A stretch of DNA of 64,000 nucleotides from Yamagishiella unicocca. Lineage: Eukaryota; Chlorophyta; Chlorophyceae; Chlamydomonadales; Volvocaceae. The notes under the pieces are model-generated. The model was not told the origin of the DNA. It made no database searches and saw only the letters and a program-made list of their open reading frames with translations. The DNA is taken from the NCBI GenBank assembly GCA_003116995.1, contig BDSL01000121.1, positions 62,001 through 126,000 on the forward strand. The letters are read 5' to 3'. Made by a program: the position numbers and the translations under genes. Shown here piece after piece: positions 33,421 through 46,000 of this stretch; the stretch's first letter is position 1, and each line of letters opens with the position of its first letter.

Positions 33421-36207
33421 GCCCCTCGCCGAATTACGTCGGTGGGACGAGATGGCAAGAGCCGTAGAGCCCCATGCAATGAGCGTCCGTACACTTTCTG
33501 CACAGACATGGTTATGTCACGCGAGAGATATGAACAGGATCGCCGATTAATTTTGTATACGAGCATATGTTTCGTTTGGAAGGACGCCCTCGTACATTGG
33601 CTCACTGGCAGCGGTTACGACTGCGACCCACTGTAGCGGCAGCCTTAACATACAAGGGAGGACTAAGCGTGCTTCACTGCCTGGCATGCAAGCTTTTCAG
33701 GCGGCTAAATGGGAATGAGTCTTGCGGAACAGTGGCGCCGCTATGGAGCGATTCAAGCGAAGTCGCTGCTGGTTGCACTCCGGCCGAATGACAGTGACGG
33801 ACAGATGGTGCAATTGGCTGGGCTACCGGGCCGGTAGCGGACACTGTAAAGCCGGATAAGTCTGTGTGTTTTTCGTTACGATATCGGCAATGGGAGTGTG
33901 AGTCGCCTTAGACGGTGCAATTGGCTGGGCTACCGGGTTATGACGCCATAATGGCGATGGTGGATGGCGTCATCACAAAGGGGCTCATGTCGGCCCCATT
34001 TGCTTCCACGCACTGGGCCCCCAGCCCTCCTGCTCTGCCAGCAGTCGGGGAGGTGGCGCGCATCAACCAGAAGGGGCAGTCGGCGGAGGGCAGTCAGGAG
34101 GAGGATGAGCTGCCGACACCCCAGATTGAGGGGGACGAGTGATTGTAACGCACTCGCTTGCTTCCCAGTCTCATTGTCTCCAGTCGGGGTTTTTCACGAG
34201 ACACACGGGGGTTCCCCTGTAGCTTCCCTGTAGTTTTGCTGGAGTTTCCGAGTTGGGGCGGCCCGCCGGGAAGAAGTCCGTCCTTGGTTCAAGCCCAGCC
34301 AACCTCCAATCGAAACCTTGTCGACTCGGAAAGCATAGGTCTGAGCTCTGAGGGTAGACGCTTTGCTTGGCAGTCGGCGTTAGAGCGCTGTGGGAATCGA
34401 TAGTCTGCCGGGGGATTCGGGAGGTTCAGGGGGATGAGGTCGGGGGCCCAAATAATTCGTCCTTTATCTGATCAAATCCTTTAAGATAGAAATTTCTTAG
34501 ATAATAATCTGCCTGCGCCAGAACCGGCATATTACCATTTTTCCTATAATGCGTTGATATTGAAGTGTGTATGACTCCCTGTGCCGTTTCATGCATGTTT
34601 ATGAGAACGACTTGCAGCTGATGGTGGGTGCAGCGACAACTATCGTATTTCTCGGCGATTGTTGGGGTAATGGGGGGCCAGGGCCACCGGGACCAACATT
34701 TGGACGGCCCTAGTGGCTTTCAGACTTTCGCTTTATTCGTCAACCCATGCCCATTGCAAGGTGAAGAAACTACGCAGTGCGCAATGTTCCGCTTTCCTAC
34801 GGCGCCGGGGTGCAGTGCGCGCTTCCAGCCCCTCAGTTCTCTACCCAGCCGCCTTGTGTCAGGCGATCGGTGCCTGCGCCAACCACCAGGCAACTAGCAG
34901 TGTGCTAAAGTATGTCGCGCCTTATATCCCCTCCGTTCCCCCCAATCGAAATCGAATCAAGTGGATAAGGATTTGCAGGCGACGCGCTTCGTTGCCGTGC
35001 ATTGTAAGCAGCCCCTCGTCTCTGTACCGTCCTTGCCGCCTACATTTTCTGAGCTAATACAACTTGTTCCCGCCCCAAGTACCAAGTACACCACAGCCGA
35101 TGTCGTGCGCATAACTCGGGCAGTTCAACTGCCGTGCCCTCCACGCGCGCAGGGTTAACGGTTTTCGGGGCGGTTCGCCTCCTTGGCGATGATCATTCAG
35201 CGTCAACAAACTGAAATGGCGGCCGCCCGACTGCCCAAGAAACGGCGCCAAACTTCCAAAGTATCCGCACCGCACGTTGGAACGACCTAGCGGCTCACGA
35301 TCCCCATTCACTCGGGTGCCCAGACAGCAACACACTATATGACGGGATACACGCCAAGTACAAGGGCAGGCACTCGGTCCAATGCAAGCACATGTAACAT
35401 TCACTTGTGTCTTCGCAGTTCCTTTACCGCCGCCGCTATATAGGATGACCACTTCGCCCCCTGCCGGAGTTCCTAGCCTGCGTCCGGTACATACATTATG
35501 TAAACGTGCAATACGCGTCGTACCAAGCACACCGATAGTACGAGTCACGGTGCGTATAGGGCGCTGTATTCCCCGGCCATGTATTACTAAAACGCCAGGC
35601 GCCCACTTCAATAGTCTTTTCATCGATCGGTGCCGCAAAGCGCTCACAGCAAGTGCCCCTGCCTTGCGACGACTCAGCACCTCCTCGAATGAAAGGAGAT
35701 CAGCGAATACCCCCAACGCTTCAAAAAGGAAGGGCATTAGCGAATAACCACCACCCCAAATACACAGGATATCCTGAGATACCAGCGGGGGCGCCACAAT
35801 CCGTCGACTACGCCCCCCCAAAGGTCGTCATGCCGGAGGTGGTCACTACTGGTACCGTGGGCACCCACGCACAAGCCCTACGTGCCACCATATTCCCAAA
35901 GCTCGACATGACCTCATTTTGGTCTCACCAGCCCCGATAATATTAGCAATAACGCGCGCGACTAAACCCTTCCCCCTTCTCGGCGCCCTCGCCCTCCGCC
36001 AACCGTAATCCAAACTCGTAATCCAAAGTCGTAATCCACATGCACGCACAGCTGACCTCAGTCCCGTTTCACAGCAACTCGCACAGAGCCTCGGTCAGCT
36101 GCTCCCCGCCCAACGCCCCCCGCCGCGCTCCTCGCCACCACTATCACCGCGCACAGCGCCGGCGCCACTGGGACGGCACGGCGTTGCCTCGCGCCGCCGC
36201 ACGCACG
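33421..36207. other. Region between the LINE and the phosphatase gene
   Basis: No confident gene. A 24-bp direct repeat (ggtgcaattggctgggctac plus cggg) lies at 33807-33830 and 33914-33937. An acidic open frame at about 33951-34143 (IMAMVDGVITKGLMSAP ... PQIEGDE, stop) resembles a C-terminal exon and could be the displaced 3' end of the TIR-TPR gene or another gene, but nothing links it. 34450-34600 is AT-rich. Confidence 0.4.
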
Positions 36208-39045
36208 TCAGTCCCTCAGCACTCGGACGGCGTGGATCTGGGTTCCGTCTCGCGCCTTGGCCGCCACCTTCAGCTGCGCCTCCCAGGGCAGGTCGCTTCG
36301 CGCGTGTGTCAGTGGGGGATACAGCATGCGGTACACGAAGAAGGCGGAGAAGAACCCGATGGCAAGGCCTGCGAAGCGGAGTGGCGACGAGAGGTCCCCA
36401 TCCATGGGCGCACACGGGAGGGCAGGGAAGCAGGAGGGATAAGCAACCGGGTGATGTGAGGTGGGTGTTGAAAGCATGTGGGACACCCGGACAAACACCA
36501 GTACAGCACGGCGGCGGCGGCACAGAAACAGCGGCGGGGGGGGGGGTTGCGAAGAAGACCCGGCTACTAACAGCGGGGGGCGGGGAAGAGAAGTAGGAAG
36601 GCTGCGGTGCATGGAAGGCTTCGGAGGTGGTGGCACAAGTAGGCATGTCCGCTAATGCAGCTGAAGAGGAAGCCTCGGGCGCCGAGGAAACACCACACAT
36701 ATAGTTATGCACCGCTAGCAGCCGGCCGCCACCTGTCGGCGGTGGATTCGCGGATCCTCTTACAAAACCCCACCTGTCAACACGTCCGACACGAAGTGCC
36801 AGTAGTCGAGCACGCGCGTGACGCCCACGGCGATGGCTCCGAAACCCGGCAGCAGCGCGACGGTGAAGCGCCACAGCCGGCCCTTGCACGCGAAGTGCGA
36901 GAAGGGCCGCAGCTGACCCAGCAGGAACACGGAGGCGAAGCCCAGGCCGGAGGCGCTCAGCGCGCTGTGGCCTGGGGGCGGTTGCGGGGTGGTTGGGACG
37001 TGGGCGCATGTGGGCGCACGTGGCACCTGAGGTAAGAGATAGAGGGGCTAGCTGCAGGACGATGCCGTACGGTGGAGAAGCAGGAAGATGCGTCGAAGGA
37101 GGTGGATGAGGTGAGGCGAGGTGCTCACACTGAGGCCGAGGCCGGCCCGAGCACTTGGGATGGCGGGGGAGTTGGGGCCAGAAGAGGCGACGGAGCAGCT
37201 TTACTTGGGGCCACCGGAAGTCGCAAGTGGGGCAGGGTGGGAGCACTGTGGGCCCGAACACACAGATCCCACAACCGCATTGCCGTACTGCCGTTAAGAG
37301 ATCCGTGCCGTACCGCTGGGCCAGCTCTTGCGGACCTCGTCCTCATCGCTCTTGCTCACACTAGGGTCGCACACCGCGTAGCCGCCCCACTGCTCCAGGA
37401 GAGGGAGCGAGGGTTGCAAGGAAAACCCGTGTACGGGAGGAAAACAGGAGGGGGAGCGAGGGGCACAGGAGGGAGGGTGTTGTTAGGAGGGGATGGCATG
37501 GGGTGCCTTGCTGGTAGGGGGGGGATGGCCTGGGGGTGCCTTGCTGGTAGGGGGGGGATGGCATGGGGGTGCCTTGCTGGTAGGGGGGGGATGGCATGGG
37601 GGTGCCTTGCTGGTAGGGGGGGGATGGCATGGGGGTGCCTTGCTGGTAGGGGGGGGATGCCATGGGGGTCTGGGGCAGGGGAATGGGAGCGTGAGCCGGG
37701 TGTGGCTGATGGCGGCACCGCCTCATCGTTTCGAGCACACTGGCTGCGCCAGGATGAGGACCCTCAACGAGAAGGCCGTGTCCGCAAAGCGTTTTCCAGC
37801 CGCCACGATCTCCGCGGTTCAGCAAACAAAGCGAAACTAAGCGTATTCATGCAAACGCAAAGGCCGACGTTCTACGTCCTGCTCGCAGCTCCCGCCGGGC
37901 TCAACAGGAAGCTGCTGCTGCCGTGGACTTGCCTCCAAACAGATCAGGAAGGGCAGGAACGCAACCGACTAATCCCAACGATTAAGCCCAGGAGGCCAAG
38001 TTTATACATCCTCAGCCGCCCCCACCCCAACCAAACGCCTCCCAGCCAGTCTCCCTTCCTCCCTTCCATCTGTGCCTGCCGGCATGAAGGTTTCTTCGCC
38101 CCGCCGGACAACCCCTTTGCGGGTTTCGTCGCTTCCCCCCCGCCCCCCACCCGTTTCGTCGCTCCCCCCCTTTGCGCGGCCAGCTGCCACGCTCTGACCA
38201 ATCCAAGCCCGACACGCACGCACCTGATCCTCCTGGCTGAAGACCATGGTGCCGTTGGGCCAGCACACCCGAATGAAGTTGGGCCGCAGCCGCCCGACGG
38301 GCAGCTTGAGGCAGTTCGTGATGGCTGCTGCCAGGAAGAAGGCCAGGCACAGCCCCGCCACGAGGCGCGTCACCTCCCGCCAGGGGCGTCGCAGCATGAA
38401 GCCGTACGCGACGAAGAGGCCCACCGGGCCCAGGAGCGCGTACACGGGGACAGTCCAGGAGGGCACCGAGTTTTCCTGCAGGGGGAGAGAGAGGACGGAC
38501 GTTGGGTGCTGTGTCATAGCTAAGGGCTACCGGCAGGCTCCGGGCGTTCTTGGCGGAGGGGGGCAGGGCTGGGGCGACGATGACAGAGGCGTGGTGAAAG
38601 GCGGTGGGGGGGTGAGCTGGCGGAGTGGGCGGCAGCCGACCCCTGGGCATGTACTATAATGCTGTGCTCGGCGCCAAGTTCAGGCGCAGCTCGCTGAGGG
38701 TGGTCCCCAATTTTTGAGAACTGACCAAGAGGGGAGGGGTCAACGGCTAGGCTAGCGTTTGTGACTCAGGGCACTGGCCAAACCGCCCCTGCGCACCAAG
38801 TGTGGAAAGCTGTGCCAGTACAGCGTGTCCTTTAAAACGTACGTCGATCTGGGCGTGGCCACTTCCATCGCCAACGCCAAAACGAGACATGAAAGGGCCG
38901 CCAACCAATCATGGACGAGCGACGATGACAAAAAGGCCTGGACAAAAGATCTGCTTTGTCGAGACGGAGCTGCTGCCGGCGCCTGTGCCTCGATTTCGTC
39001 CAACTTTGCGGCCGCATCCTGGTCCACATTGAGAGGAGCGCTCAT
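36208..39045 (-). CDS. PAP2-family lipid phosphate phosphatase
   Basis: Exons 39045-38797, 38475-38224, 37389-37314, 36971-36774 and 36368-36208 agree in phase and give 311 residues, close to plant LPPs. Start: the ATG at 39045 (MSAPLNVDQDAAAKL). Membrane segments include WLAALSCLVLALAMEV, VPVYALLGPVGLFVAYGFML and VTRLVAGLCLAFFLAAAI. Catalytic motifs: KLPVGRLRPNF (C1, KxxxxxxRP), RKSWPSGHSAL (C2, PSGH, split by an intron after PSG) and RVLDYWHFVSDVLTGG (C3, SRxxxxxHxxxD-type, with T for S). It would dephosphorylate phosphatidic acid or diacylglycerol pyrophosphate in a membrane. The introns contain a 33-bp tandem array and dispersed repeats. Confidence 0.92.
37495..37670. repeat. 33-bp tandem array in a phosphatase-gene intron
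   Basis: Five copies of a 33-bp unit (gccttgctggtagggggggg plus atggcatgggggt) in the intron between the exons at 38224 and 37389. The unit length is a multiple of 3, so both strands stay open for about 100 codons, giving misleading frames. Confidence 0.85.
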
Positions 39046-41404
39046 TCTTCGGCTCAATAATCGTTCACAATCCTCCAGCTGACAATATGCAGATGAATCC
39101 TGCCCTGCCAGCGTAAGCTGCAAGGTCTTACGATTGCTGAGGCTGAGAGCAACCCCCTTGCTGACAGGCTACGCTGTGTTCTTCGAGATGCGTTTGACTC
39201 ACTATTCTGGAAGACGGACCCTTTGTTCATGCGCCATGCCAAAACACTACATACGGCATTTTTCGTACGTTCTATGATCGTCTATACTCCACAGTTCGTG
39301 GGGATATGGACACGATCTGAGGAGGGGCCTTATGTCAAAATTGTTCTGGCTCATGATCACGTCTTCTTGATGGGCTTCGGAAGTTAATAGCCGCAGGGCC
39401 AGGTACGTACAGGAGGGTAATGGAGGTTACAGGAAGGTGCAGGAAGTTGGATCGGGTACATGCATCATAGGGCTCGCTAACCCTCCTGCGTCCTGCCCTT
39501 GTTACAGTGGGCTCCAGACCCTAAGGTACAGCCATTCCTAGCCGTCGGATACCTCACTGTGCCGTGAGCGCCGTTTTAATTACCAGGGGCGGTGCTCCGG
39601 ACAACCCCCTCACGCCCCTCCTCCTCCTGGCTGGCCAGCTACACTTCCCGTGTCGAGTATCCGGTTCTTGTCTGTAACCCCTCATAGCTCGCCGCCTCGA
39701 ACCTAATACATGGCAGCGTGCCTATCCAGATGTGGTTCCGCCTGAAAGCAGTCGTTATCCGTCGGCAACGGCCTTCCCATTCCCGTTGCAGTCATGACTC
39801 ATGACCGTTTCAAACCGTCTACAGGGAAAGATTTGACATGATTTTTCGATGCTCGCCGCGCCCATCACGGGCCATGTACGACGATCACGTGCGACTGCGC
39901 GCATTGTTGGCCTTCGCTGTTACTTATGCTGCGGTCACTGGGCAAGTGACTCGACTTGGCTGTTGTTACGGCTTGCTAAACCGACCTGGAAGGGCACCCG
40001 TGCCAACTGAGCCACATACTGCCTACGAAGTAGCTAACACCCCCCCCATGGCACTGCGCAAACGATGCGCGCGCATGTCAACGCACGTAATAGTCTAAGC
40101 CGCGGAGCGCAGGAAATACAGGCGTTGCGCCCCCGTCGCATGGGCACTACCAAGATGCACGGCGGCTCCTCTGGGTGTTGGTTTGCGACCAGCACTCATA
40201 TACCATACCTCTGGGATAGAGGGAACAGCAATACGGCCAGGCGGGAGTCCCGGGTCGGGCGCCTTCGTTCCCTTAACACCGGGATCCCTTTTAAAGTCTG
40301 CTACAGCCATGGCCGCCGTGACGGCGCCCGCTACAGCTCTGGCGGGCTTCCTTGCGAACACCAGCCAAAACCTACTGTAGTTACGAGATTCCCTACTCCT
40401 AGCCCCGACATGGGCCTGATACCTGCTCCGGCTGACATGGGGTCACCACCACCTCCAGTGGCAGTGCCTTTTCCTGCCGCTTCAGAGAACACCTGCTGCG
40501 CAAACAGTCGAAGCGCCAGCAGGCACTGTGGATTGCTATGCCCGGAAACGCAGTGTGGTCAGGATACCGCGAACTCGGGCTACTTGCCTAACAAGGAACA
40601 AGTCGACGGGCAAGACGCTAATCAAGAAACAAGTGGACGGGCAAGACGCACTTGAAAACAAAACAACCAACTCCAGGGAGGAGGGCCGGGGCCGCCCGAC
40701 CTCTGCCCCGCCACGCTCGGGCCCCGGTGGGGCTTACGAAGTTGTCCCAAAGAATCCCTCCCCTGCCCGAGTGCGCCCGTCGTTCGCTCGCACGCCGCTG
40801 GCTGCAGCGCTTCCTGCCTACCGGACGTCCGCCCGCCCCACCACACGCCAACACTCGACAGCACCCACATACGAGCGACCATCACTCCCCTACTGACAGC
40901 TCTCGGGCCAACCATTCCAACCCCAACCAAGCCGCCAAGTCTGCGCTTGCAAATAATGTCAGCATCTCCATCGCCGCCGCCGCAGCATCGCTAACCCCTC
41001 GCTCGCAAATCGTTCGGCACCCCTGGCCAACAATACCAGTGCAAGCGTTGCAACCCAGAGCAGTACCTCTCACCGCGACTGCATGTGACGAAGTGCGCAG
41101 CCGCCTGCGCCGCTAAACACCCACTGCTGCGCTCTCTGCCTCTACCACTCACGCCCCCGAGGAAAGTCAAGAGCTAATTCCCGCTCTTGTCCGACACCAC
41201 CCCATCACTCTCTCCCCAGCCGCTCTAAGTCCCTACACGGTCCTCAACTCACGTCGGCAAGACGTCGGCGGCCGCATCAGTGACGACTCCGCCCGGCCGA
41301 CCCCAGAACCTTACTTGGAACCCTAAGGATGTCGAAATGTGTGGCATGAGCCGCTGAACCAAGTCACCCGCAGCCGCGGCTCCGCCGGAAAGTCCCTCAG
41401 TCTC
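39046..41404. other. Intergenic region between the phosphatase and R3H genes
   Basis: No recognised gene. One arm of the MITE family of 5114-5227 is present at about 39503-39545 (ccagaccctaaggtacagcc). The remainder should contain the phosphatase promoter and the 3' UTR of the R3H gene. Pro/Ser/Thr-rich frames at 40500-41110 look spurious. Confidence 0.45.
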
Positions 41405-44400
41405 TCAGTTCCGGCGACGGACAGCAAGAACCGCCATCGTCAGCCCCGCAGCAACGGCAGTAGCACCCGCGTACAGTGTAAATCCACGGTGTGCAGTAGC
41501 CCAGGCCTTGCTTTCAGAAACAATGTTCTTAAGGCTGTTGGTGACGCCGGCAGCGGCAGCGGTACCAGCGGCGGCGGCACCAGCGGCGGCGGGCGACTCC
41601 GCCACCGCAGGCGTCGCGGCGATGGGGTTGGCGGCGGCAGCCACCGGTGTCGAAGGTGCCGAGGGGCCATCCTCGGCGGCGGCTGCGGCGGTGGCCACGG
41701 CGGCAGCGATCGGAGCGGCGGCCCGGGTTGCCGCCGCGGAGATGCCCTTGAGGGCCTCAGTGGCCGCTGCGACTGCCGTACTGGCTGCGGGTACGACACT
41801 GGCAACGGCGGCGGCCAAGGGAGTGCGTGCTGTTGCCTTGGGCGCCTCCGCCTCCGGCTTGGGGGCCTCCACCACTGGCTTAAGCACCTCCGCAACGGCC
41901 TTCACCGCTTCCGCCACCGGCTTCGGCACTTCCGCCACCGGCTTCGGCACCTCCGCCGCCGCCGGCTTCGGCATCTCCGCCGCCGCCGGCACCTCCGCCG
42001 CCGCCGGCTTCGGCACCTCCGCCGCCGCCGGCTTCGGCACCTCCGCCGCCGCCGGCTTCGGCACCTCCGCCGCCGCCGGCTTCGGCACCTCCGCCGCCGC
42101 CGGCTTCGGCACCTCCGCCGCCGCCGGCTTCGGCACCTCCGCCGCCGCCGGCTTCGGCACCTCCGCCGCCGCCGGTTTCGGCACCTCCGCCGCCGCCGGC
42201 TTCGGCACCTCCGCCGCCGGCTTCGACGCCTCCCGTTCCGCCACCTTGGGAGCCTCCGCCGGCTTGGGCGCCTCCTCCTCCTTCGGCTTCACGTCCTCCA
42301 TGGCCGCAGTTACGACAGCCGCGGCCTTTGTCGCCTCCGCCACCACGACCTCCTTGACTGCCGCGGCCGCGCCCCCAACAGCGGATACCAGCATGGCGGC
42401 GGCAGAGGTGGCCTTTGTGGCCAGATCCGCCGCGGCCGTGTTCATTGGGAACTTGCCCGCCTCCGGGTCGTGGGCCCCCAGCTGCAGGAGGGCGGCCTCC
42501 GCGTCACACTGCTCGAAAGTACGAGCCACCTGTGGGCGGTTTGCCGTGCAGAGAACGAGCAGGTCAGCGCCAGGTGAGGTATTTCGCACTACTTGTATAC
42601 ACGCTGGTTTAGCGGCAGCGAGCTGGGTCCTCAGACCTGCGGGCCAGCTCAGCGAGGCACCAAATGGCCTACACGCTGAGCCGCCTATCTACCTGCGCGT
42701 CAGGACCTGGAGTAAGCACGAGTAGCCGCGCGTTATGTGGCAGCGTTATCTTAGGTGGATCGTTTAGGTGGATCGTTTAGGTGGATCGTTTAGGTGGATC
42801 GTTTAGGTGGATCATTTATTTGCGGCTCGGCGTAACCTTTGGTGGAGCATTGGTGCTTTTACCTCCCAGTGGCGAGGATGAGAGCCGCGGTATAATAAAC
42901 CACACACGCACACACGCGCGGCGCTCACCGTCAGTGCGGTGCGGCCGTGCGCGTCCTTGTCCTCCAGCTTGGCGCCTGCCGCCACCAGCGCCCGCAGCGC
43001 AGACACGGAGCCCAGCCGAGCCGCCGCGTGCAGCGGCGGCTGGCCCGTGGCGCTGTCCACAGTTCCCACCAGGCCTAAGCGGTTTCGGAGCAAAGGGGTA
43101 GGGCCAGGGGCGTTGGCGCAGGTTTCGGAGCAAAGGGGTACAGGGGCGTTGGCAGCCCTGTGCACCAGAACACCGATATACCTGGCTTGCTCTTAAGGAG
43201 CGCGCTGACACCCTCCGCATCGTCCGCGCCCACCAACTTGGCCAGCGCCGCCACGTCGGTCTGCTCAGCGCTACGTGCCGCCCACAGGGCCGCCAGCGGC
43301 GCCGCCAGCCCCGAGCCGTCGGGGCCCGCCGCCAGCTGCTCCGCGATCTCGTCGCGGCTGTACGACACAAGCCCTGCCGCGCACGTGGGCGGAGTGGCGT
43401 GATGGCAGGCGGCGTACGACACGTCAGGAAGAAGTCAACCCGTGCGGCAGCGTCACTCGGAGTGGCGCCTAGATACCTGCGGGCTAGGCGTTACGAGATG
43501 CCCCCGCTCCACCTCCGCTGCTGCTGTGCCTCGGTGGGTTACCAGCCTGCTACCCCCAGCACCGCCGCCTGTCTGCCGCTTCCAATCGGCAGACCTCGCC
43601 CCCTTCCAAACCCTCTCCACTTCCTCGAAACCACCGGAATGTTTCCCCCTACCCCCCTACCCCTACGGGTCCTCGAACCCCTACCCCCACAACAAAAAAC
43701 GCCCCATGCACGGCTAGCCAGCACACCTGAATCGCGGGCCCACTTGTACAGCGTGGCCGCTCGATCCAGGAGCTCGGGGCTGGGGATCGGCCTGGAAAAA
43801 ACAGCACGGTGCGCGGGTCAATGTACGGCTTACGGCGCAGGAGGGCCTTACATGAAATGAGGTGCACGTGTCCGAGGCTTCAACCGGTGTGGCGGCCATG
43901 CGCCGCGCGAGGTAGCACAGGTAGCTAGGTACCCTTCACCCCTTCACCGGACGCATCCTGGCCCCATGCACGACGGGGGGCCCCTCAGATAGGGCACTCA
44001 CTTGGCTGGGGCGGATCCCTTCTTGTAGACGGTCAGCTTGCGCTGCTCGCCCACGCCGTCGCTGGCGCTCTCCAGTGCGGCGGTCAAGCCGGCGTCGGCG
44101 ATGGTGCTGTACGGCGGCAGGGGGGAGGGTGAGAAGACCCAGTTACACGACATAGGAGACGGAGGACAGGAACAAGCAAGGAAATGGTTTTGGACATGCG
44201 CTTGAGTACGCACGCACGCCGGGGAAAGTGAGTTGGCTATCGGAAAACTGTGCGCGCGGACCGTCGACATTGTGCTGGAGGAAAAGAAGCAAACTACTGG
44301 CCGAGTTTGCGTTATGGCGGCTTTGGGGCTTTGTGTGGGTTTGGCGCGGAGTTCAGCGGAAGGTTTGGCGCGGGGTTCGCTTGGTTCAGTCTCGTACATG

Positions 44401-45362
44401 TATGTGTGTGTGTGTGGATCCACCAGCACCACACATGCTTTCACGCTATGACTAGAGGCAGGGGCCGTGGCGGGCCAGGGGCGCTGATTGAGCCTCCCCC
44501 GGCCGACCGTACAACCCACCAGTTGCCCCACCGCAGCCCGTGGGCCCCCAAACGCTCGCGCCCCACCTGTGTACAGCAGCACGCTCGTCCTTAGATAAGG
44601 ACGCGGCGAAGTCCAGACGCGCGGCGCCGGCGTCCGGCGCCGCGGCCCCCTTGGCGAACCAGTTGAGCAGGTCAGCTATGGAGGAGGCGGCCTGCACAAC
44701 GGGGCCGAGGGGGAAAGTTGGAGGAACCCCAGCGGCGGCGGCGTCCAGCAAGTCACAACCGGGTTCATGCCAGGGGCCGGAGGAGGGCGGGTAACCATCT
44801 GCTGTACGTCGAAGACGAGCGGATGCACCCTAAGCCGGCCAAGAAGGCGTTGTAGAGGTGCATACCAACAGAGCATTCTGCACACCCTTAGGACACGAAT
44901 GCATGCGCATGCCCTTTCTGACAAGCACTTTGATTGCAAACAGGCGGCCCTCCCAATGCACGGCCGTTTCCTTACGATGGTGCCTGTGGCAGACTCCGGC
45001 GACGGGCTGGCCTCAAAATCCACGTCGAGGTCAGCAGGGCATTCTGTGCAGTTGGGAACAATGCGAAAAATGTGTAAAGGGCTGCGGGGGGTGCACGTAG
45101 AAACTCCAGCAGCCTACCACCGTTCGCTACACCAACCACCTTCCCCGTCAGCTTTGCACGCTGAAGCAGTTCACGTCTACAGAGGTAGCAACTCACCGTC
45201 TTCACTGACGGCGTTCCAGAACGCAGCGGGAGCAATGATGTTGAGGGCCAGGGCCGATGACGAGTTCGGAGGAGTAGAGCTACCCGACGCCGCAGCGCCC
45301 GACGATGAGGCGCCTCCGGCACCACCTGTCTTTTTCTTGCTGCTGCCCTTCTTACGCGCCAT
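41405..45362 (-). CDS. R3H and ankyrin-repeat protein with C-terminal membrane anchor
   Basis: Exons 45362-45197, 44798-44567, 44106-44002, 43791-43727, 43373-43182, 43074-42929 and 42529-41405 agree in phase throughout: 676 residues. Start MARKKGSSKKKTGG, basic. Next an R3H domain: LDFAASLSKDERAAVH, then AGLTAALESASDGVGEQRKL, which matches the R3H helix and the R..L.VYKK strand (single-stranded nucleic-acid binding). Two ankyrin-type repeats follow (GQPPLHAAARLGSVSALRAL; HGRTALTVARTF). A long Ala/Pro/Lys region of 8-residue AAAEVPKP repeats comes next, then a single hydrophobic segment GFTLYAGATAVAAGLTMAVL and RRRN at the very end, the layout of a tail-anchored protein. An RNA-binding protein held on an organelle or ER surface is an inference. 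I know no close family. Confidence 0.78.
41940..42240 (-). repeat. 24-bp coding repeat (AAAEVPKP)n
   Basis: About ten near-perfect copies of a 24-bp unit inside the last exon of the R3H gene encode AAAEVPKP. The low synonymous variation indicates recent expansion. Confidence 0.9.
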
Positions 45363-46000
45363 CGAGGGAGGAAGTGATCAGGTTGACAACAAAGTCTGAT
45401 CAATCGGCACAGATGTATCCTATGCTACCAAAGGACTTATCTCGAACTGAATGATATTTCCAATGCGAGTTGTATATATCTTTGCGAGTATGCTAACTTG
45501 GTTGAGGTTTACGATGCCAGTGTACCGTCACGGAATGGAAGGTCCGGCAGGAAGCAGCCGTAAAGTTCACAAGAGCTTCAATTAAAGGGAATTATACAAA
45601 TCTCAGCAGTGCATACCCCATATCATTTTAAATTCTCCCAAGCTAACGTCTACAATATAGTATAGGCCAACAGGCGACATTGCGTGACTTACTTGCCGCA
45701 CGCCAGGCACCATCTCAGAGGATGAGATGCAAGCAATCGGCGTGCTTCATATATTGGTTCGGACACCCTCTGGATGTGCAAACCAGGCCGAGTTCCTCGT
45801 CGAGGGTCGGTCGTTGACTGCCAGGTAGCTCACGCCCCTTGCGTCCTTGTTCGATTTCGCGCATACTTGGTGTCGGTGCGAGTCTCAGCGCGAACTGCCT
45901 CCCTCTGACGCCAACGACTCGCCAGGGCCGAGCCTTTGTTTTGGGCGCCCGCGCCACATTTTGTTACTTCTGAGCCTTCCCTCTTGTTCCATGGTTTCAG
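45363..46000. promoter_or_regulatory. Shared divergent promoter region
   Basis: About 640 bp between the start of the minus-strand R3H gene and the first recognisable exon of the plus-strand SNF2 gene. AT-richer than the flanks around 45400-45680. No specific element could be identified. Confidence 0.45.

Noticed and set aside
36095..37261. 388-codon minus-strand frame in the phosphatase gene
   Set aside because: Out of frame with the PAP2 motifs, which are found in spliced exons on the same strand.
37740..37830. Alternative exon AEIVAAGKRFADTAFS in the phosphatase gene
   Set aside because: It lacks PSGH; the exon at 37389-37314 provides KSWPSG in the right phase.
43727..43791. Acyl-CoA-binding domain (LYKWARDS)
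   Set aside because: Only a short resemblance; the neighbouring exons do not supply the rest of the ACBP fold.
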